From contig NZ_SLWO01000007.1 of NCBI RefSeq assembly GCF_004340665.1, positions 32,405 through 96,404 on the forward strand: 64,000 nucleotides of DNA, given 5' to 3'. Shown here piece after piece: positions 45,100 through 55,050 of this stretch; position 1 is the stretch's first letter, and each line of letters opens with the position of its first letter. Both the position numbers and the translations under genes were made by a program. The notes under the pieces were generated by a model. The model saw nothing but the letters and a program-made list of their open reading frames with translations. It had not been told where the DNA came from and ran no database searches. The DNA is from Pedobacter psychrotolerans (GTDB lineage: Bacteria > Bacteroidota > Bacteroidia > Sphingobacteriales > Sphingobacteriaceae).

Positions 45100-45139
45100 A
45101 AAGAAAGCGGCTCGGAAAATCTACCAAGCCGCTTTCTTT
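45100..45139. terminator. Bidirectional rho-independent terminator
   Basis: AAAGAAAGCGGCT (45100-45112) pairs perfectly with AGCCGCTTTCTTT (45127-45139). The A-rich and T-rich arms give U tracts in both directions, suiting the convergent genes at 44382 (plus) and 45326 (minus). Confidence 0.85.
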
Positions 45140-45325
45140 ATGCTGTTAAATTTACTAAAAAGTTCACTGAATTATTGCATATAGCACATAACTTGCTCCG
45201 ACACAATCTTTTAATCAAGAAGGCATCTTTTGCAGATTGGCTTTATCAACAAATGTAGATAAGTAAGAAAAAGCTCGAAATTTGCGTTACTAAATAAATA
45301 GCTTCGTTTTCTATAAATACAACAT

Positions 45326-46591
45326 TTAGCGTGTATAGGTTAGTGTACCGAACCCCAACTGATCATAGCTACCACTGGTAGTTCCATAATCTCCACCTCC
45401 GCCTTCAGGCCTTATCTTAGCGGCGAATTGTGTCGTGTATGGAGCAGCTTTACCTTTGAGTTTGACGTAATAATTATAAACTAATTCCCAACCAGGCCGA
45501 ATCGTACCTCTGCCATTACTTGCAATAACGGTTTGGTTTACATTATTGCAATTATTGTAAGTAGTGTAAGGGACTGTATTTGTGGTATTGATGTTATAGC
45601 TTGCCACATATTCGCTTGCACCCAATAGACGAGGATTAACCTCATTAAATGGATTATAGTCTAGAAGATTTTGACCCTGGTTAGTAGCCATTGTACAAAA
45701 TGCGCCTAAAAGAGGGACAATCATACTGGCATGTCCCTGATCTCTGCCAGCTTCTTGAGGTTGTGACATACCATTGCAATACACGGCAGAACAGACTCTA
45801 CCAATATAGCCATTACCAACACCATTATTTCTGTAGTAATTAATTGCATAATTGACTTTCGTGGTGTCATCACATAAAATACCGATTGCTAGTACCGTAC
45901 ACATGTTTGACATATCCCAATTCAACCAGTAGTGTGTATCACATGTTCCATTATGCCTGTTCAAAAAATCGTATGACACAGGATAGTAGACTTTCAGCAT
46001 CCAGTTTTTAAAGGCCTTAAAGTCTGCAGGAGCCCAGCCGCTATAATCCCGCATAATTTCTGCAGCGTTTGCCCATTGGTAACCCTGCAATCCTGCAGCC
46101 AGATCCGCATTAGAATCGCCGTCAATCGATGTGCAGGTTTTTGCCCAGGCGTTCATGATTTTTACCGCATTATTTCCACACGCCACATCTCCCATTATTT
46201 TCCAGCGCAATGCCTCCTGATAGGCGGCTGCGGCATCCTGGCATGCTAAAATATAATTCTCAGGTGCTTTGTTTGCCGGGGTACCTCTAACTATCGTGAT
46301 TACTGGTCTTGCTATGTACGTTGCTGATGAGTGATGGTTAGCAACCAGCTTGTTCCATCCGTCAAGCCAAGGTTGGTTTCCGGCATTTACATTGGTTGAC
46401 ATTCTGATGAAATCAGTCGCATTATGAAGCATACCCGGATGTACAATGGTAGTTACAGTGCTGGTTGAAACAGTGGTATTCGTTGTGTTGGATGCATCCG
46501 ATAGCTGCGACAGATTATCGGTGCAGGCTAAAATCAGCATCAATATAACGAAATATGGAACTATTTTAAAGATGGTTAATTTCATGATCAT
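45326..46591 (-). CDS. Alginate-lyase-family lipoprotein
   Basis: A 421-residue protein (ATG 46591; ATG 46585 is equally possible). A lipoprotein signal ends LILACTDN. The body resembles the alginate_lyase (alpha/alpha-toroid) family: HPGMLHNATDFIRM, an N-terminal helix with WLDGWNKLV, QDAAAAYQEALRWKIMG, AAEIMRDY, the conserved TCDTHYWLNWDMSNMCTVLAIGIL, and QEAGRDQGHASM with Asn, His and Arg/Tyr residues of the kind used for beta-elimination. It probably cleaves a uronic-acid polysaccharide at the surface or in the periplasm; the substrate is uncertain. There is no SusCD or other lyase next to it, so it is an orphan degradative enzyme. Confidence 0.8.
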   Translation of the reverse strand: MIMKLTIFKIVPYFVILMLILACTDNLSQLSDASNTTNTTVSTSTVTTIVHPGMLHNATDFIRMSTNVNAGNQPWLDGWNKLVANHHSSATYIARPVITIVRGTPANKAPENYILACQDAAAAYQEALRWKIMGDVACGNNAVKIMNAWAKTCTSIDGDSNADLAAGLQGYQWANAAEIMRDYSGWAPADFKAFKNWMLKVYYPVSYDFLNRHNGTCDTHYWLNWDMSNMCTVLAIGILCDDTTKVNYAINYYRNNGVGNGYIGRVCSAVYCNGMSQPQEAGRDQGHASMIVPLLGAFCTMATNQGQNLLDYNPFNEVNPRLLGASEYVASYNINTTNTVPYTTYNNCNNVNQTVIASNGRGTIRPGWELVYNYYVKLKGKAAPYTTQFAAKIRPEGGGGDYGTTSGSYDQLGFGTLTYTR

Positions 46592-46737
46592 ATTTTATAT
46601 GCAGAATCTATAAGTTGGAAGGGATTCCATAAGGTAATTAATAACAGGCATTATCCGCTAAAACTTGTTTAACGGGATTTGTTTAATTTAAGTATCATTT
46701 AGCTTGTCAACAATAAAGTAAATGTAAAAATCAGCTT

Positions 46738-47019
46738 TGCATACTTAGCCGAAATATTCCGACTGACCACGAGCCCAACCGATTTAAAAAGGTATTAGCC
46801 AACTTCAAATTAGCCATATCTCAACAGTACAGTTTTGAATTCCCGATGGCTCGTTACTCCCAGGTCCGGATTAGACATTTGAATTTGGCGGTTATACCAG
46901 TCAAAAAAAAGCTACAGAAAACTTCCGTTATTCTGCAGCAATTCATTAATAATTATTTACATTTTAACACCTACTTCTCCGCGATTACCTCGCCACAGGT
47001 CAGCATATTTTTAGGATAG
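46738..47019 (+). pseudogene. Possible AraC-family regulator relic
   Basis: A plus-strand frame without a usable start reads NRFKKVLANFKL, then ARYSQVRIRHLNLAV, then LQKTSVILQQFI. The order and spacing resemble the segment before and into the HTH of Bacteroidota AraC-type regulators (NRF..LLE..FPI, then A..Y...L.VHVNHLNRAVK, then GKTT..I). It lacks both ends and overlaps the 3' end of the DUF3347 gene. The similarity is by eye and short, so this is tentative. Confidence 0.28.
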
Positions 47020-47507
47020 TATGGGTTTTCAATCTTTTTTTCATCGCTTACCCAGGTAGTACCCATCATAGGGCATTTTTGTTGGTAAAGTATAGTGTTC
47101 TCTGGTTTGACTTTGTCTGCAATGGTCCAAAATTGTTCAGATAATTTTTCCATATACTTTCTTTGCTCATTGATATCCTTTGTTTCAGAAATCTGCGATG
47201 CTAGTTTTTTAATACTTTCCCTGGCTGTGGTGGCTGTATTCATCTCTTCCAAACTGAGTTTTTTAAATTTAAACTGGCCTAAAGCATTCGAGAATTCCCT
47301 GGCATAGCCTGCTGTTTTTTGAGCATCCGAAATAACCAGGCTATTTTTTATTCCCAGGTAAGTTTTCAGGATCAATTTCTTGAGGTCTTCTCTTTTCTGT
47401 GCCAGTTGAGGCGTTACAACTTCTTGTTTTGAAGTCCTGGTTTGTGCATGCAAACCCATGTTTACACCGGCCATTAAGAGAATTATGATTAAAATATTTG
47501 TTTTCAT
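46971..47507 (-). CDS. DUF3347 domain secreted protein
   Basis: A 178-residue protein with a signal peptide (1-21, ending LHAQT). The first part of DUF3347 is helical (LKKLILKTYLGIKNSLVISDAQKTAGYAREFSNAL). Its C-terminal signature is intact: YQQKCPMMGTTWVSDEKKIENPYYPKNMLTCGEV, with CPM, NPYY and MLxCG. The domain is linked elsewhere to metal (copper) efflux systems and binds metal through the Cys/Met residues by inference. Here it is the last gene of a SusCD/metalloprotease operon, starting 1 bp after the protease stop, an unusual setting that suggests metal delivery to or inhibition of the zinc protease. Confidence 0.85.
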   Translation of the reverse strand: MKTNILIIILLMAGVNMGLHAQTRTSKQEVVTPQLAQKREDLKKLILKTYLGIKNSLVISDAQKTAGYAREFSNALGQFKFKKLSLEEMNTATTARESIKKLASQISETKDINEQRKYMEKLSEQFWTIADKVKPENTILYQQKCPMMGTTWVSDEKKIENPYYPKNMLTCGEVIAEK

Positions 47508-47508
47508 G

Positions 47509-49956
47509 CTATGGGTTTAAAGTTGTTTTTTTGAGAATTTTTTCAATTTCTTTGCTGATATCAGTGAGATGCAAGTGATCAATACCTGAAGTCTGTGGCA
47601 ACAGGATTTCTATCTTTTTTCTGATGTTCTTAATGTGCGCAATGGCTTCTAGCCTGACATCACTTCTTTGCGCACTGTTCATCGCTTTACCATCAGCCAT
47701 CTCTTTTGGATTAATCAGCATAGCTACCTTTTCAATATAAGCACGTTGCAAACTTCTTAAATAGGTATCTTTTTTAAGATCAAGCGAGGGCTTCTTCCAA
47801 ACGGTTTGCAACACATCATTTAAAAATTCACTTACCGGGTAAGGATCTGTGGAGTACAAGGCTTTCTGATTGAGGTTAAACAGCAAACCGGCACTCAGAA
47901 ACATATTTAAAATCTGATTCTGCTGGTCTGAAATTTCTTCCATTGGTTTAACATTAATGAATGGTGATATGGAGGCCGGATACATCCACAGCGGGGCATC
48001 GAAAAGCTGGCGTCCAACATAATCTACCACGCTTTTCATTTTTTGCTTTGGAATTTCAGCATATACTACACCTTTTTCATCCACGCTTCTTTTGGTAACG
48101 TAACGGTTTCCAATGTTTTTCATCACATGGTACAGATAACGACTGTACTGCTTAACCACTTCTTTATGTAGTTCGGCCAGGTTATCATATTGATCACCCG
48201 ATTCATATGTCCATTGAGGTAGATTAGCGACCACCCTTTTCAGGTTCTTAATCCCATAATCGCTGGCTAAGATAGCATCATCGCCTAAATCTTCTGCCTG
48301 ACTTCTCGGATCTTCATCTTTCCCTTCGCCCCCAAACCAGAGTTTAGGATTTTTAGTCAGTGTATCCGTAGTCATTTTACTCAGCAATTTTTCTTCGGCA
48401 TATTCATCCTGTTCCCCTTCAAAATAACGGTAGCCCCAATTAATAGCCCACTTATCATAAGCACCAATGCGGGCATAAATCCCTTTTGGTGAAATGTGAT
48501 CTTCTGGTTGTGCTACATAATTAAAACGTGCATAATCCATAATAGACACCGTATGTCCATTCTTTTCCACCCAGGCTTTATCGCGAAGTTTCTCAACTGG
48601 TGTCTGGCTGCTGGCTCCCATGTTATGCCTCAAGCCAAGCGTATGCCCCAACTCATGTGAGGAAACAAAACGAATGAGTTGTCCCATCAACTCGTCATCA
48701 AACTGCATTTTTTGTGCCCTCTTATCCAGCGGACCGGCCTGAACCATGTACCAGTTATGCACCAGCTTCATTACATTATGATACCAGCCTACATGGCTTT
48801 CCATAATCTCTCCACTTCGCGGATCACTGATCCGTGGGCCATAGGCATTTGGCGTTTCCGAAGCATAATACCTGATCACTGAAAAACGGGCATCTTCCAG
48901 GCTCATTGTGGTATCTGCCTCCGGCCATTCTTTTCCAATAATGGCATTTTTGAAGCCCGCCTGTTCGAAAGCCTTTTGCCAGTCGTTTATTCCCATGATC
49001 AGATAAGGCCGCCATTTTTTTGGTGTAGCCGGATCAATGTAGTATACGATCTGCTTTTTAGGTTCCACCAGAATGCCCCTCTTATATTTCGCTAAATCTT
49101 CCTTTTTCGGTTCCAAACGGTAGCGTTGCACGAGGTATTTGGTTTGCGTACGCTGGTAATCCTCATCAAAAAGAATATATTTATTATTGAAATAGCCAAC
49201 CCGTTCATCCGATATGCGTTTCCGCATAGGCACCTTTGGCAAAAGAATAACCGAGGTATTTAACCGTAGCGTAACTGCACCGGTAAGCGCCCCGGCTGGA
49301 ATACCTAATCCCGTACTGGCATAGGTTTTGGTGGTTTTAATTTCAGTATTGATGGGATAGGTAGCAATACGCTCAATAAATGAACGGTCATCGGCCAGGC
49401 TATTTAATTTTTTAGTGGTTTTTTCTTCAGCAGAAATGGAAACCACAGGAATATCCTTCTTAAAAAAATCAGTTACATCAATTACATAGTTACCTGTTTT
49501 TGGATTTTTTGCTTTGATATCAAAACTCGCTACGATAGGACTCTCCTGCGATTGCATCACAGCCTGGTAAATGGGTCCTTCGGTATTTTTGGTTTCCTGG
49601 CGATACACCACCCCTTTTAAAAAGAGATTGTTATTGTTGCCTTTCTGAAAAAAAAGAGTTTGTTCATTTACTTTTTCGCCACCAAAGCTCCCGAAACCCT
49701 GCGGGGTAGTAATGTATCGGGTAACGGCAAGAAGATAACGCCCAAGTAAACTATCGGGCACTTCGAAAAACCATTTCTGATCTACCTGCCGCACATTAAA
49801 AAGACCATCCTGGCTAATGGCCGTTACTGGAATAACTTTTGAATAATCCACAGGCGCTTTTTTAGCTGAACTATCTGGTTTGGCAACGGGTTTTTGACCA
49901 AATGCGGAAAGGGAAAGTGCAACTGCAAGCGGGAATATAATTGGTTTAAAATTCAT
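47509..49956 (-). CDS. Zinc-dependent metalloprotease (DUF5117/DUF5118)
   Basis: An 815-residue secreted protease with a signal peptide (1-20, ending LSAFGQK). Residues about 35-90 fit DUF5118 (ISQDGLFNVRQVDQKWFFEVPDSLLGRYLLAVTRY), and 100-290 fit DUF5117. The metzincin-type zinc site HELGHTLGLRHN lies at about 436-447, and downstream MDYARFNYVAQPEDH supplies the Met-turn. Catalytic Glu and third His are in the right places, so it should be active. Family members are exported, often T9SS-associated or periplasmic. Gaps of 1 bp on both sides tie it to SusD upstream and DUF3347 downstream, so its probable job is to digest peptides captured by the adjacent SusCD pair. Confidence 0.92.
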   Translation of the reverse strand: MNFKPIIFPLAVALSLSAFGQKPVAKPDSSAKKAPVDYSKVIPVTAISQDGLFNVRQVDQKWFFEVPDSLLGRYLLAVTRYITTPQGFGSFGGEKVNEQTLFFQKGNNNNLFLKGVVYRQETKNTEGPIYQAVMQSQESPIVASFDIKAKNPKTGNYVIDVTDFFKKDIPVVSISAEEKTTKKLNSLADDRSFIERIATYPINTEIKTTKTYASTGLGIPAGALTGAVTLRLNTSVILLPKVPMRKRISDERVGYFNNKYILFDEDYQRTQTKYLVQRYRLEPKKEDLAKYKRGILVEPKKQIVYYIDPATPKKWRPYLIMGINDWQKAFEQAGFKNAIIGKEWPEADTTMSLEDARFSVIRYYASETPNAYGPRISDPRSGEIMESHVGWYHNVMKLVHNWYMVQAGPLDKRAQKMQFDDELMGQLIRFVSSHELGHTLGLRHNMGASSQTPVEKLRDKAWVEKNGHTVSIMDYARFNYVAQPEDHISPKGIYARIGAYDKWAINWGYRYFEGEQDEYAEEKLLSKMTTDTLTKNPKLWFGGEGKDEDPRSQAEDLGDDAILASDYGIKNLKRVVANLPQWTYESGDQYDNLAELHKEVVKQYSRYLYHVMKNIGNRYVTKRSVDEKGVVYAEIPKQKMKSVVDYVGRQLFDAPLWMYPASISPFINVKPMEEISDQQNQILNMFLSAGLLFNLNQKALYSTDPYPVSEFLNDVLQTVWKKPSLDLKKDTYLRSLQRAYIEKVAMLINPKEMADGKAMNSAQRSDVRLEAIAHIKNIRKKIEILLPQTSGIDHLHLTDISKEIEKILKKTTLNP

Positions 49957-49957
49957 C

Positions 49958-51385
49958 TTAAAACGGGAGTTTTTCGTCAGTATTTAAAGTCAGATTTGGG
50001 TTTTTCTTAAGGACGTTAAGCGGAAAGGGAATTACATAAAGCCTTGAAGTAGGTAAAAGCGTATAAGTTTGTTGCGGAACCGTTTTATTAACCAAAGGAT
50101 AAGTACGCACAATAGTTTTCGCGTATTCAGGCTCGGTATTAAGTCTCTTTAAGTCTAAAAACCTATTAAAACCCAGCACCATTTCTTTTCTGCGTTCATT
50201 GATGATGATATTCATCGTTTCCTTCCGGCTTGCAGGAACAGGCAGATTAACCACACCGGAAAGAATTCTTTTTTCACGAAGCCTATTCACTACGGCCATG
50301 GCTCCGGGTAAATCATTCTGGCGGGCCAGACATTCGGCCTGCATTAAATACACTTCAGTAGTTTTCAAGCCTACGGTTGGATAAAAGAAACGGGTATACG
50401 CCACATTATAATAGGCTGCATTGGATCCGATATCTAAAAAACTGGCACTGGTGGTGTTAAAAAACATATTGAAACGGGCATCATTGGTTCCAAACAAAGC
50501 CTTCAATTCAGGACTGATTAACCAGCTATAGCCGAAATTAGTTTCATTATAACCCTGGATGTACTGATAACTTAACACTTCAGGATTATTAGGTGCGATG
50601 ATTGGCGTAACGGAAGGACCGCCTTGCGTAGTGGTATATTTTACCAAATCGAAAATCTGGTTATTGTATGAAAGTGATTTTTCACAGGCGTCTTTCGCCT
50701 GTGCAATTTCTCTTTTAAATAAATGAACTTTGGCTTTCAATGCCCATGCAAAAGCCAGTGACGGGTGATAGGGATCTGCTGGCTGCGCCTGCAGAAAAGG
50801 AATGGCTTCATCAATATCTTTCTGGATGAAATCATATACCTGCGCCACTGTAGATTTGGTAGGTTGTGCCTCTAAATCGTATTTATCCATGATACAGATC
50901 CCGCCATCAGTCGCTGCTGTAGCCGGGTTGAAGGCTTTTGCATAAACATTCACCAATAGAAAATGATCAAACGCCCTGAAAGCTTTAGCTTCTGCCTTGG
51001 CCAATGCCTTCACATTATCTTCACCTTTACTTGCATCTACTGAAGAGATTATCGTATTCCAGCGGTTGATATAAAGATAAGCACGCTCGTAAAAGTTAGA
51101 GGATTGAATTAGCGAGACCCGATCTATATTTTCGTTAAAACTGAAGTGAACCCGGTCTATATTTGGTGTAAGCCCTATAAAGTTTGATTCCTTCATCCAC
51201 ATATCATCGACCAGGTATTGGAAATTGGAAATCAGGTAGCCCCTGTTTGGAAAAGATACAAGCTCATAATAGTCTTTCGCTGTTTCCACAATTAAAGAGC
51301 CTGTTGGCGTAATATCTGTATATTTTTTACAACCACCTATACTAAGGGCTGATAGAATTAATGCGAATAAAATATTTTTTCTCAT
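49958..51385 (-). CDS. SusD/RagB family lipoprotein
   Basis: A 475-residue protein with a lipoprotein signal ending LSIGGCKKYTD. SusD-type helices follow: DYYELVSFPNRGYLISN, AKAEAKAFRAFDHFLLVNVYAKAF, FIQKDIDEAIPFLQ, ALKAKVHLFKREIAQAKDACEKSL, and the C-terminal TEVYLMQAECLARQNDLPGAM, NERRKEMVLGFNRFLDLKRLN and FPLNVLKKNPNLTLN. It shares the fold of the PUL SusD at 33528 but little detail. In this operon it probably binds peptides instead of glycans, as RagB does. It starts 5 bp after the SusC stop and ends 1 bp before the protease gene. Confidence 0.9.
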   Translation of the reverse strand: MRKNILFALILSALSIGGCKKYTDITPTGSLIVETAKDYYELVSFPNRGYLISNFQYLVDDMWMKESNFIGLTPNIDRVHFSFNENIDRVSLIQSSNFYERAYLYINRWNTIISSVDASKGEDNVKALAKAEAKAFRAFDHFLLVNVYAKAFNPATAATDGGICIMDKYDLEAQPTKSTVAQVYDFIQKDIDEAIPFLQAQPADPYHPSLAFAWALKAKVHLFKREIAQAKDACEKSLSYNNQIFDLVKYTTTQGGPSVTPIIAPNNPEVLSYQYIQGYNETNFGYSWLISPELKALFGTNDARFNMFFNTTSASFLDIGSNAAYYNVAYTRFFYPTVGLKTTEVYLMQAECLARQNDLPGAMAVVNRLREKRILSGVVNLPVPASRKETMNIIINERRKEMVLGFNRFLDLKRLNTEPEYAKTIVRTYPLVNKTVPQQTYTLLPTSRLYVIPFPLNVLKKNPNLTLNTDEKLPF

Positions 51386-51390
51386 TTTTT

Positions 51391-54300
51391 TTAGAAGGTT
51401 AAGTTTAATCCAAATACAAAAGATTTAGGATTTTGGAGCGTTCTGGTTCCGCTGTTTAGGGAATAAGATTCAGGATCAATATCATCACCAGCAGCACTCG
51501 CATACCATAAATTATTCACCTGAGCGGTGAATTTAGCTGATGGAATTTTAAATTTTTTACTAAACTCCTGAGGCAAGTTGTACGAGAGAGATACACTTCT
51601 CAATTTGATATAGTCGCCTTTTACAACATTTATATCTGCATTGCGCCACATTTTAGAAATACTCCCTGCGGTACTAATCATGTTCTCTGCATAATCTACA
51701 AGCAGCCTGGGTAATGACGGCGTGTTTCCATTCGTATATCGCTGAGCAAGAACATCTTTATCAGTCACATCATACGCATCTAAACTAATGACATCTTTCC
51801 TCATTACGTTCCCTCCGGAAAACACAAGTAAGGCACCGAGTTCGAAATTTCCATAGGAAACACGCTGAGAAAAAGAGCCCGTATAAATTGGTGTTAAGCT
51901 TCCCATATTTATAAGTGCATCAAAGCTATTCGGCTCCTTAAGGCTGGCAGGCAATGGATTTCCATTTGCATCAAATGTTAAACTTGGATTTCCGTTCTGA
52001 TCGAGGAAATATGGGTAGCCATTAGTTATTCCACCATATCGGTAAGCATAAAGTGAATTATAAGCAGATCCTTCGACGTAATAATTCATCGGACCTGCAA
52101 CATAACTATATGCTGATGATAAAGCATTGTTTACTTTTCCAATTTTATTTTGGTTAAAACCTATAACAACCGTTGAATTTAAAGTCAGGTTGCCATTTTT
52201 AAACCAATCACCACCGAGCACAAATTCCACCCCTCGATTGGCCAGCACGCCATTATTAATAGGTCTTGATGCTACCCCAACGGTCGGGTCAAGTTCTGTA
52301 GTTACAATAAGATCCGTGCTTTTTTTATAATAAACATCCACACTTCCCCTTAAACGATTAGATAGAACGGCAAAATCTAAACCTGCATTATACGTTTCTG
52401 TTTTTTCCCACCTTAATTTTGGATTAGGCAAGCCAACCACACTTAGGTATTGTAAGGAAGGGTACAGATCATCGTTAACCCGTCTGGCTGTTAAATATTT
52501 TGTTGTTGAAGTATTTTGATTTCCATTTACACCATAGGTAGTCCTTAATTTCAGCATATTTATCCACCCCTGGGTTTTCATAAAATCTTCGTTGCTGATA
52601 TTCCAGCCTAAACCAACAGACCATAATGGCCTGTTCTTGAATTCTGGATCAGCACCAAATAAATCTGCCTGATCGACTCTGATACTTCCCGTTAAATTAT
52701 ATCGGTTTAAATAAGTATAACCGGCATTCGCATAAACGGAGAGAAATCTATGCTTATTTTCTTGCTGGGTTCTACTTACCACACCAAGCGTTTTATTGCC
52801 ACCATAGATGTAACTTGGCAATCCTGTTTGGCTTACCGTTGCGTTATTAATTGGTGTTGAGGTTAATGTAACCGGATCGTATCCATATCTGATGTCATCT
52901 AATCCACGTGGCTCAAAAGTTTCCCGCATTTCAAAACCAGCTATTGCAGTAATAGCATGTTTGCTGACATCAAAGGCCTTATCATAACTCAATTGATTCC
53001 TGAATGTGTAGGTATTCCTTTGCTTCATATTTTGCTTAAATCTTCCACCTGAAGGAAGCCCGATGGAGTAAGCTTTTGTTGCAGGAGTATAACCAACTAA
53101 GGCATTATGAGCGAGGCGGATTTTATAAGAATCAATATCATAAAACTGCTCAGTTTTGTCATTAACATTTTCATACTGAAATTGACTTGAAAAATTCAGT
53201 CCGTCCATTATTTTAGCCTGGATATTCGCGAAAGCTCTTAGGGAAATACTATTTGACTTAGTAAGTCCCTCGTTCAAAGATTCGAGTATATTAAACCGAA
53301 ATGAACGGAATTGAGTATTGTCTCTGAGAGAATTGACAACTGCTCCGTTAACATTCCCGCTTGTTCCCGCACCTTCTGAAAGATTTACATAATCCGCATA
53401 AACCAGGCTGCCGTCAGGATTGATAATGGATGCATAACGTGGTTGCAAAGTATTATAGGAATCATAAGATTCATCAGTTGTTACTGAAGCATTATATGTA
53501 CCGTTAAAGCCTATTGTTGTAGTAAGCCACCTATTGACGTTGTAAGCATTTTTAAAATAAAGGTTAATTCTATTGCTGTTATTATTGACTGTTCTTTGGG
53601 CAGAATGATCATAATTTATGGATGCGAATGTATTTGATTTTGCACTTGCGGAACTAAGGGATAGATTATAACGTTGACGAAAGGCATTTTGCCACACATT
53701 GTCTTTATATTGTTCCAGATAATCATTATTTCTCATTGAGCTAAGCTGTTGATTTACCTGATCAGTAGATAATTTTCCTGCATCCCTGTCTCTGTATAAT
53801 TGATATAAAGGAGAATAATAACGAATCGTACCATTCGCTACGTTCCCGTAATAAGCGAACATCGACTCAGTTGTAGCGTAACGTGCCCTTTCTTTATTGT
53901 AAACATCAGTCTCTAAATCAATAATATCTGATGTCGATCCGTAGTGCATCGTGCTGAAATCAGGCTTTGTATCAACAAAAAAGTCTGTATTTAATGAAAT
54001 TTTTACTGGACTGTTTCCTTTTTTTGTGGTTAACACGATCACACCGTTTGCAGATCTGGATCCATAAATAGATGCCGCTGCGCCATCTTTTAATACCGTT
54101 ACAGATTCAATATCGTAAGGATTAATTTGATCCAGGGTTGTTTCTGAAGGAAGCCCATCGATAACGATTAATGGTTCTGTACCCACTTCATTTATTGAAA
54201 AAGTACCCTGTCCCCTGAGTACTGGTCGATCAGCACCAAACCCGTTAGGATTTTTAACGTAAGCCAATCCGGCAACCCTTCCTTCCAGGGCGCTCAAAAT

Positions 54301-55005
54301 ATCCACATTGATATTCTGGTTCAAGGTTTTATTATCTATGATCATTGCGGCACCTGTTGAACGCTCTTTACTTAGGGTTTGAAAACCATTCACCACTACC
54401 TCAGCCAATAACGATGAATTAGCTTTTAACCTTACCGTTACTACTTTCAGAGCCATGGTTCTATCAAATTTTTGCGTTGCCGATAAATAACCAATATAAT
54501 TGATTTCTAAAGTATTCTCATCATCAGTTAAACTGAGGTTGAAATGTCCATTGCCATCTGATAAAACATATTTATTTGTTCCCTTTATTTTAACGGTGGC
54601 ACCAGGCAGCGGACCACCAACACTATCTGTTACCATACCATGCAGGATGTATGCTGCTGCATTGGCACTCAAAGCCTTGAGTATAATGGTGCGGTTGTTA
54701 CTAATTTCATAAGTAAAGTCCTGTCCCTTCACTACAGCATCCATAATAGCCTTGATATCCGAAGTGTTCATACTTAAATTAATGGGTTTGGCTTTTTTTA
54801 CCAAATCGGCATCATATACAAATTCATAGGCGGTTTTGGCTGATATTTGGGATATCACGGTATTTAAAGATGCCTGACTAAAGTTAAGTATGCTGTTTTG
54901 TGCACTGGCTGACAGCGAAAATAATAGCAAGAAACCTATAAATGGAGCCAGGTTTAATGTACAGCCGCGTCCATATCGGACGAAGCGAAAGTAGTAGTTT
55001 GTCAT
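51391..55005 (-). CDS. SusC/RagA TonB-linked transporter with STN domain
   Basis: A 1204-residue protein. A signal peptide ends SASAQ (about 36). An STN domain (about 40-100: FSQASLNTVISQISAKTAYEFVYDADLV) follows, which in this class contacts the FecR anti-sigma protein. Next come CarboxypepD_reg (about 118-190: LHGMVTDSVGGPLPGATVKIKG) and the SusC plug (VVVNGFQTLSKERSTGAAM, EPLIVIDGLPSE, VLKDGAAASIYGSRSANGVIVLTTKKG). The barrel ends FVFGLNLTF. The STN domain agrees with the ECF sigma/FecR pair encoded upstream (46 bp to FecR). The cargo is likely a peptide, given the metalloprotease downstream. Confidence 0.95.
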   Translation of the reverse strand: MTNYYFRFVRYGRGCTLNLAPFIGFLLLFSLSASAQNSILNFSQASLNTVISQISAKTAYEFVYDADLVKKAKPINLSMNTSDIKAIMDAVVKGQDFTYEISNNRTIILKALSANAAAYILHGMVTDSVGGPLPGATVKIKGTNKYVLSDGNGHFNLSLTDDENTLEINYIGYLSATQKFDRTMALKVVTVRLKANSSLLAEVVVNGFQTLSKERSTGAAMIIDNKTLNQNINVDILSALEGRVAGLAYVKNPNGFGADRPVLRGQGTFSINEVGTEPLIVIDGLPSETTLDQINPYDIESVTVLKDGAAASIYGSRSANGVIVLTTKKGNSPVKISLNTDFFVDTKPDFSTMHYGSTSDIIDLETDVYNKERARYATTESMFAYYGNVANGTIRYYSPLYQLYRDRDAGKLSTDQVNQQLSSMRNNDYLEQYKDNVWQNAFRQRYNLSLSSASAKSNTFASINYDHSAQRTVNNNSNRINLYFKNAYNVNRWLTTTIGFNGTYNASVTTDESYDSYNTLQPRYASIINPDGSLVYADYVNLSEGAGTSGNVNGAVVNSLRDNTQFRSFRFNILESLNEGLTKSNSISLRAFANIQAKIMDGLNFSSQFQYENVNDKTEQFYDIDSYKIRLAHNALVGYTPATKAYSIGLPSGGRFKQNMKQRNTYTFRNQLSYDKAFDVSKHAITAIAGFEMRETFEPRGLDDIRYGYDPVTLTSTPINNATVSQTGLPSYIYGGNKTLGVVSRTQQENKHRFLSVYANAGYTYLNRYNLTGSIRVDQADLFGADPEFKNRPLWSVGLGWNISNEDFMKTQGWINMLKLRTTYGVNGNQNTSTTKYLTARRVNDDLYPSLQYLSVVGLPNPKLRWEKTETYNAGLDFAVLSNRLRGSVDVYYKKSTDLIVTTELDPTVGVASRPINNGVLANRGVEFVLGGDWFKNGNLTLNSTVVIGFNQNKIGKVNNALSSAYSYVAGPMNYYVEGSAYNSLYAYRYGGITNGYPYFLDQNGNPSLTFDANGNPLPASLKEPNSFDALINMGSLTPIYTGSFSQRVSYGNFELGALLVFSGGNVMRKDVISLDAYDVTDKDVLAQRYTNGNTPSLPRLLVDYAENMISTAGSISKMWRNADINVVKGDYIKLRSVSLSYNLPQEFSKKFKIPSAKFTAQVNNLWYASAAGDDIDPESYSLNSGTRTLQNPKSFVFGLNLTF

Positions 55006-55050
55006 AAAAATTTGTTTGGTTGGTTGATAGTCGACGACGAGGGAAAAAGC

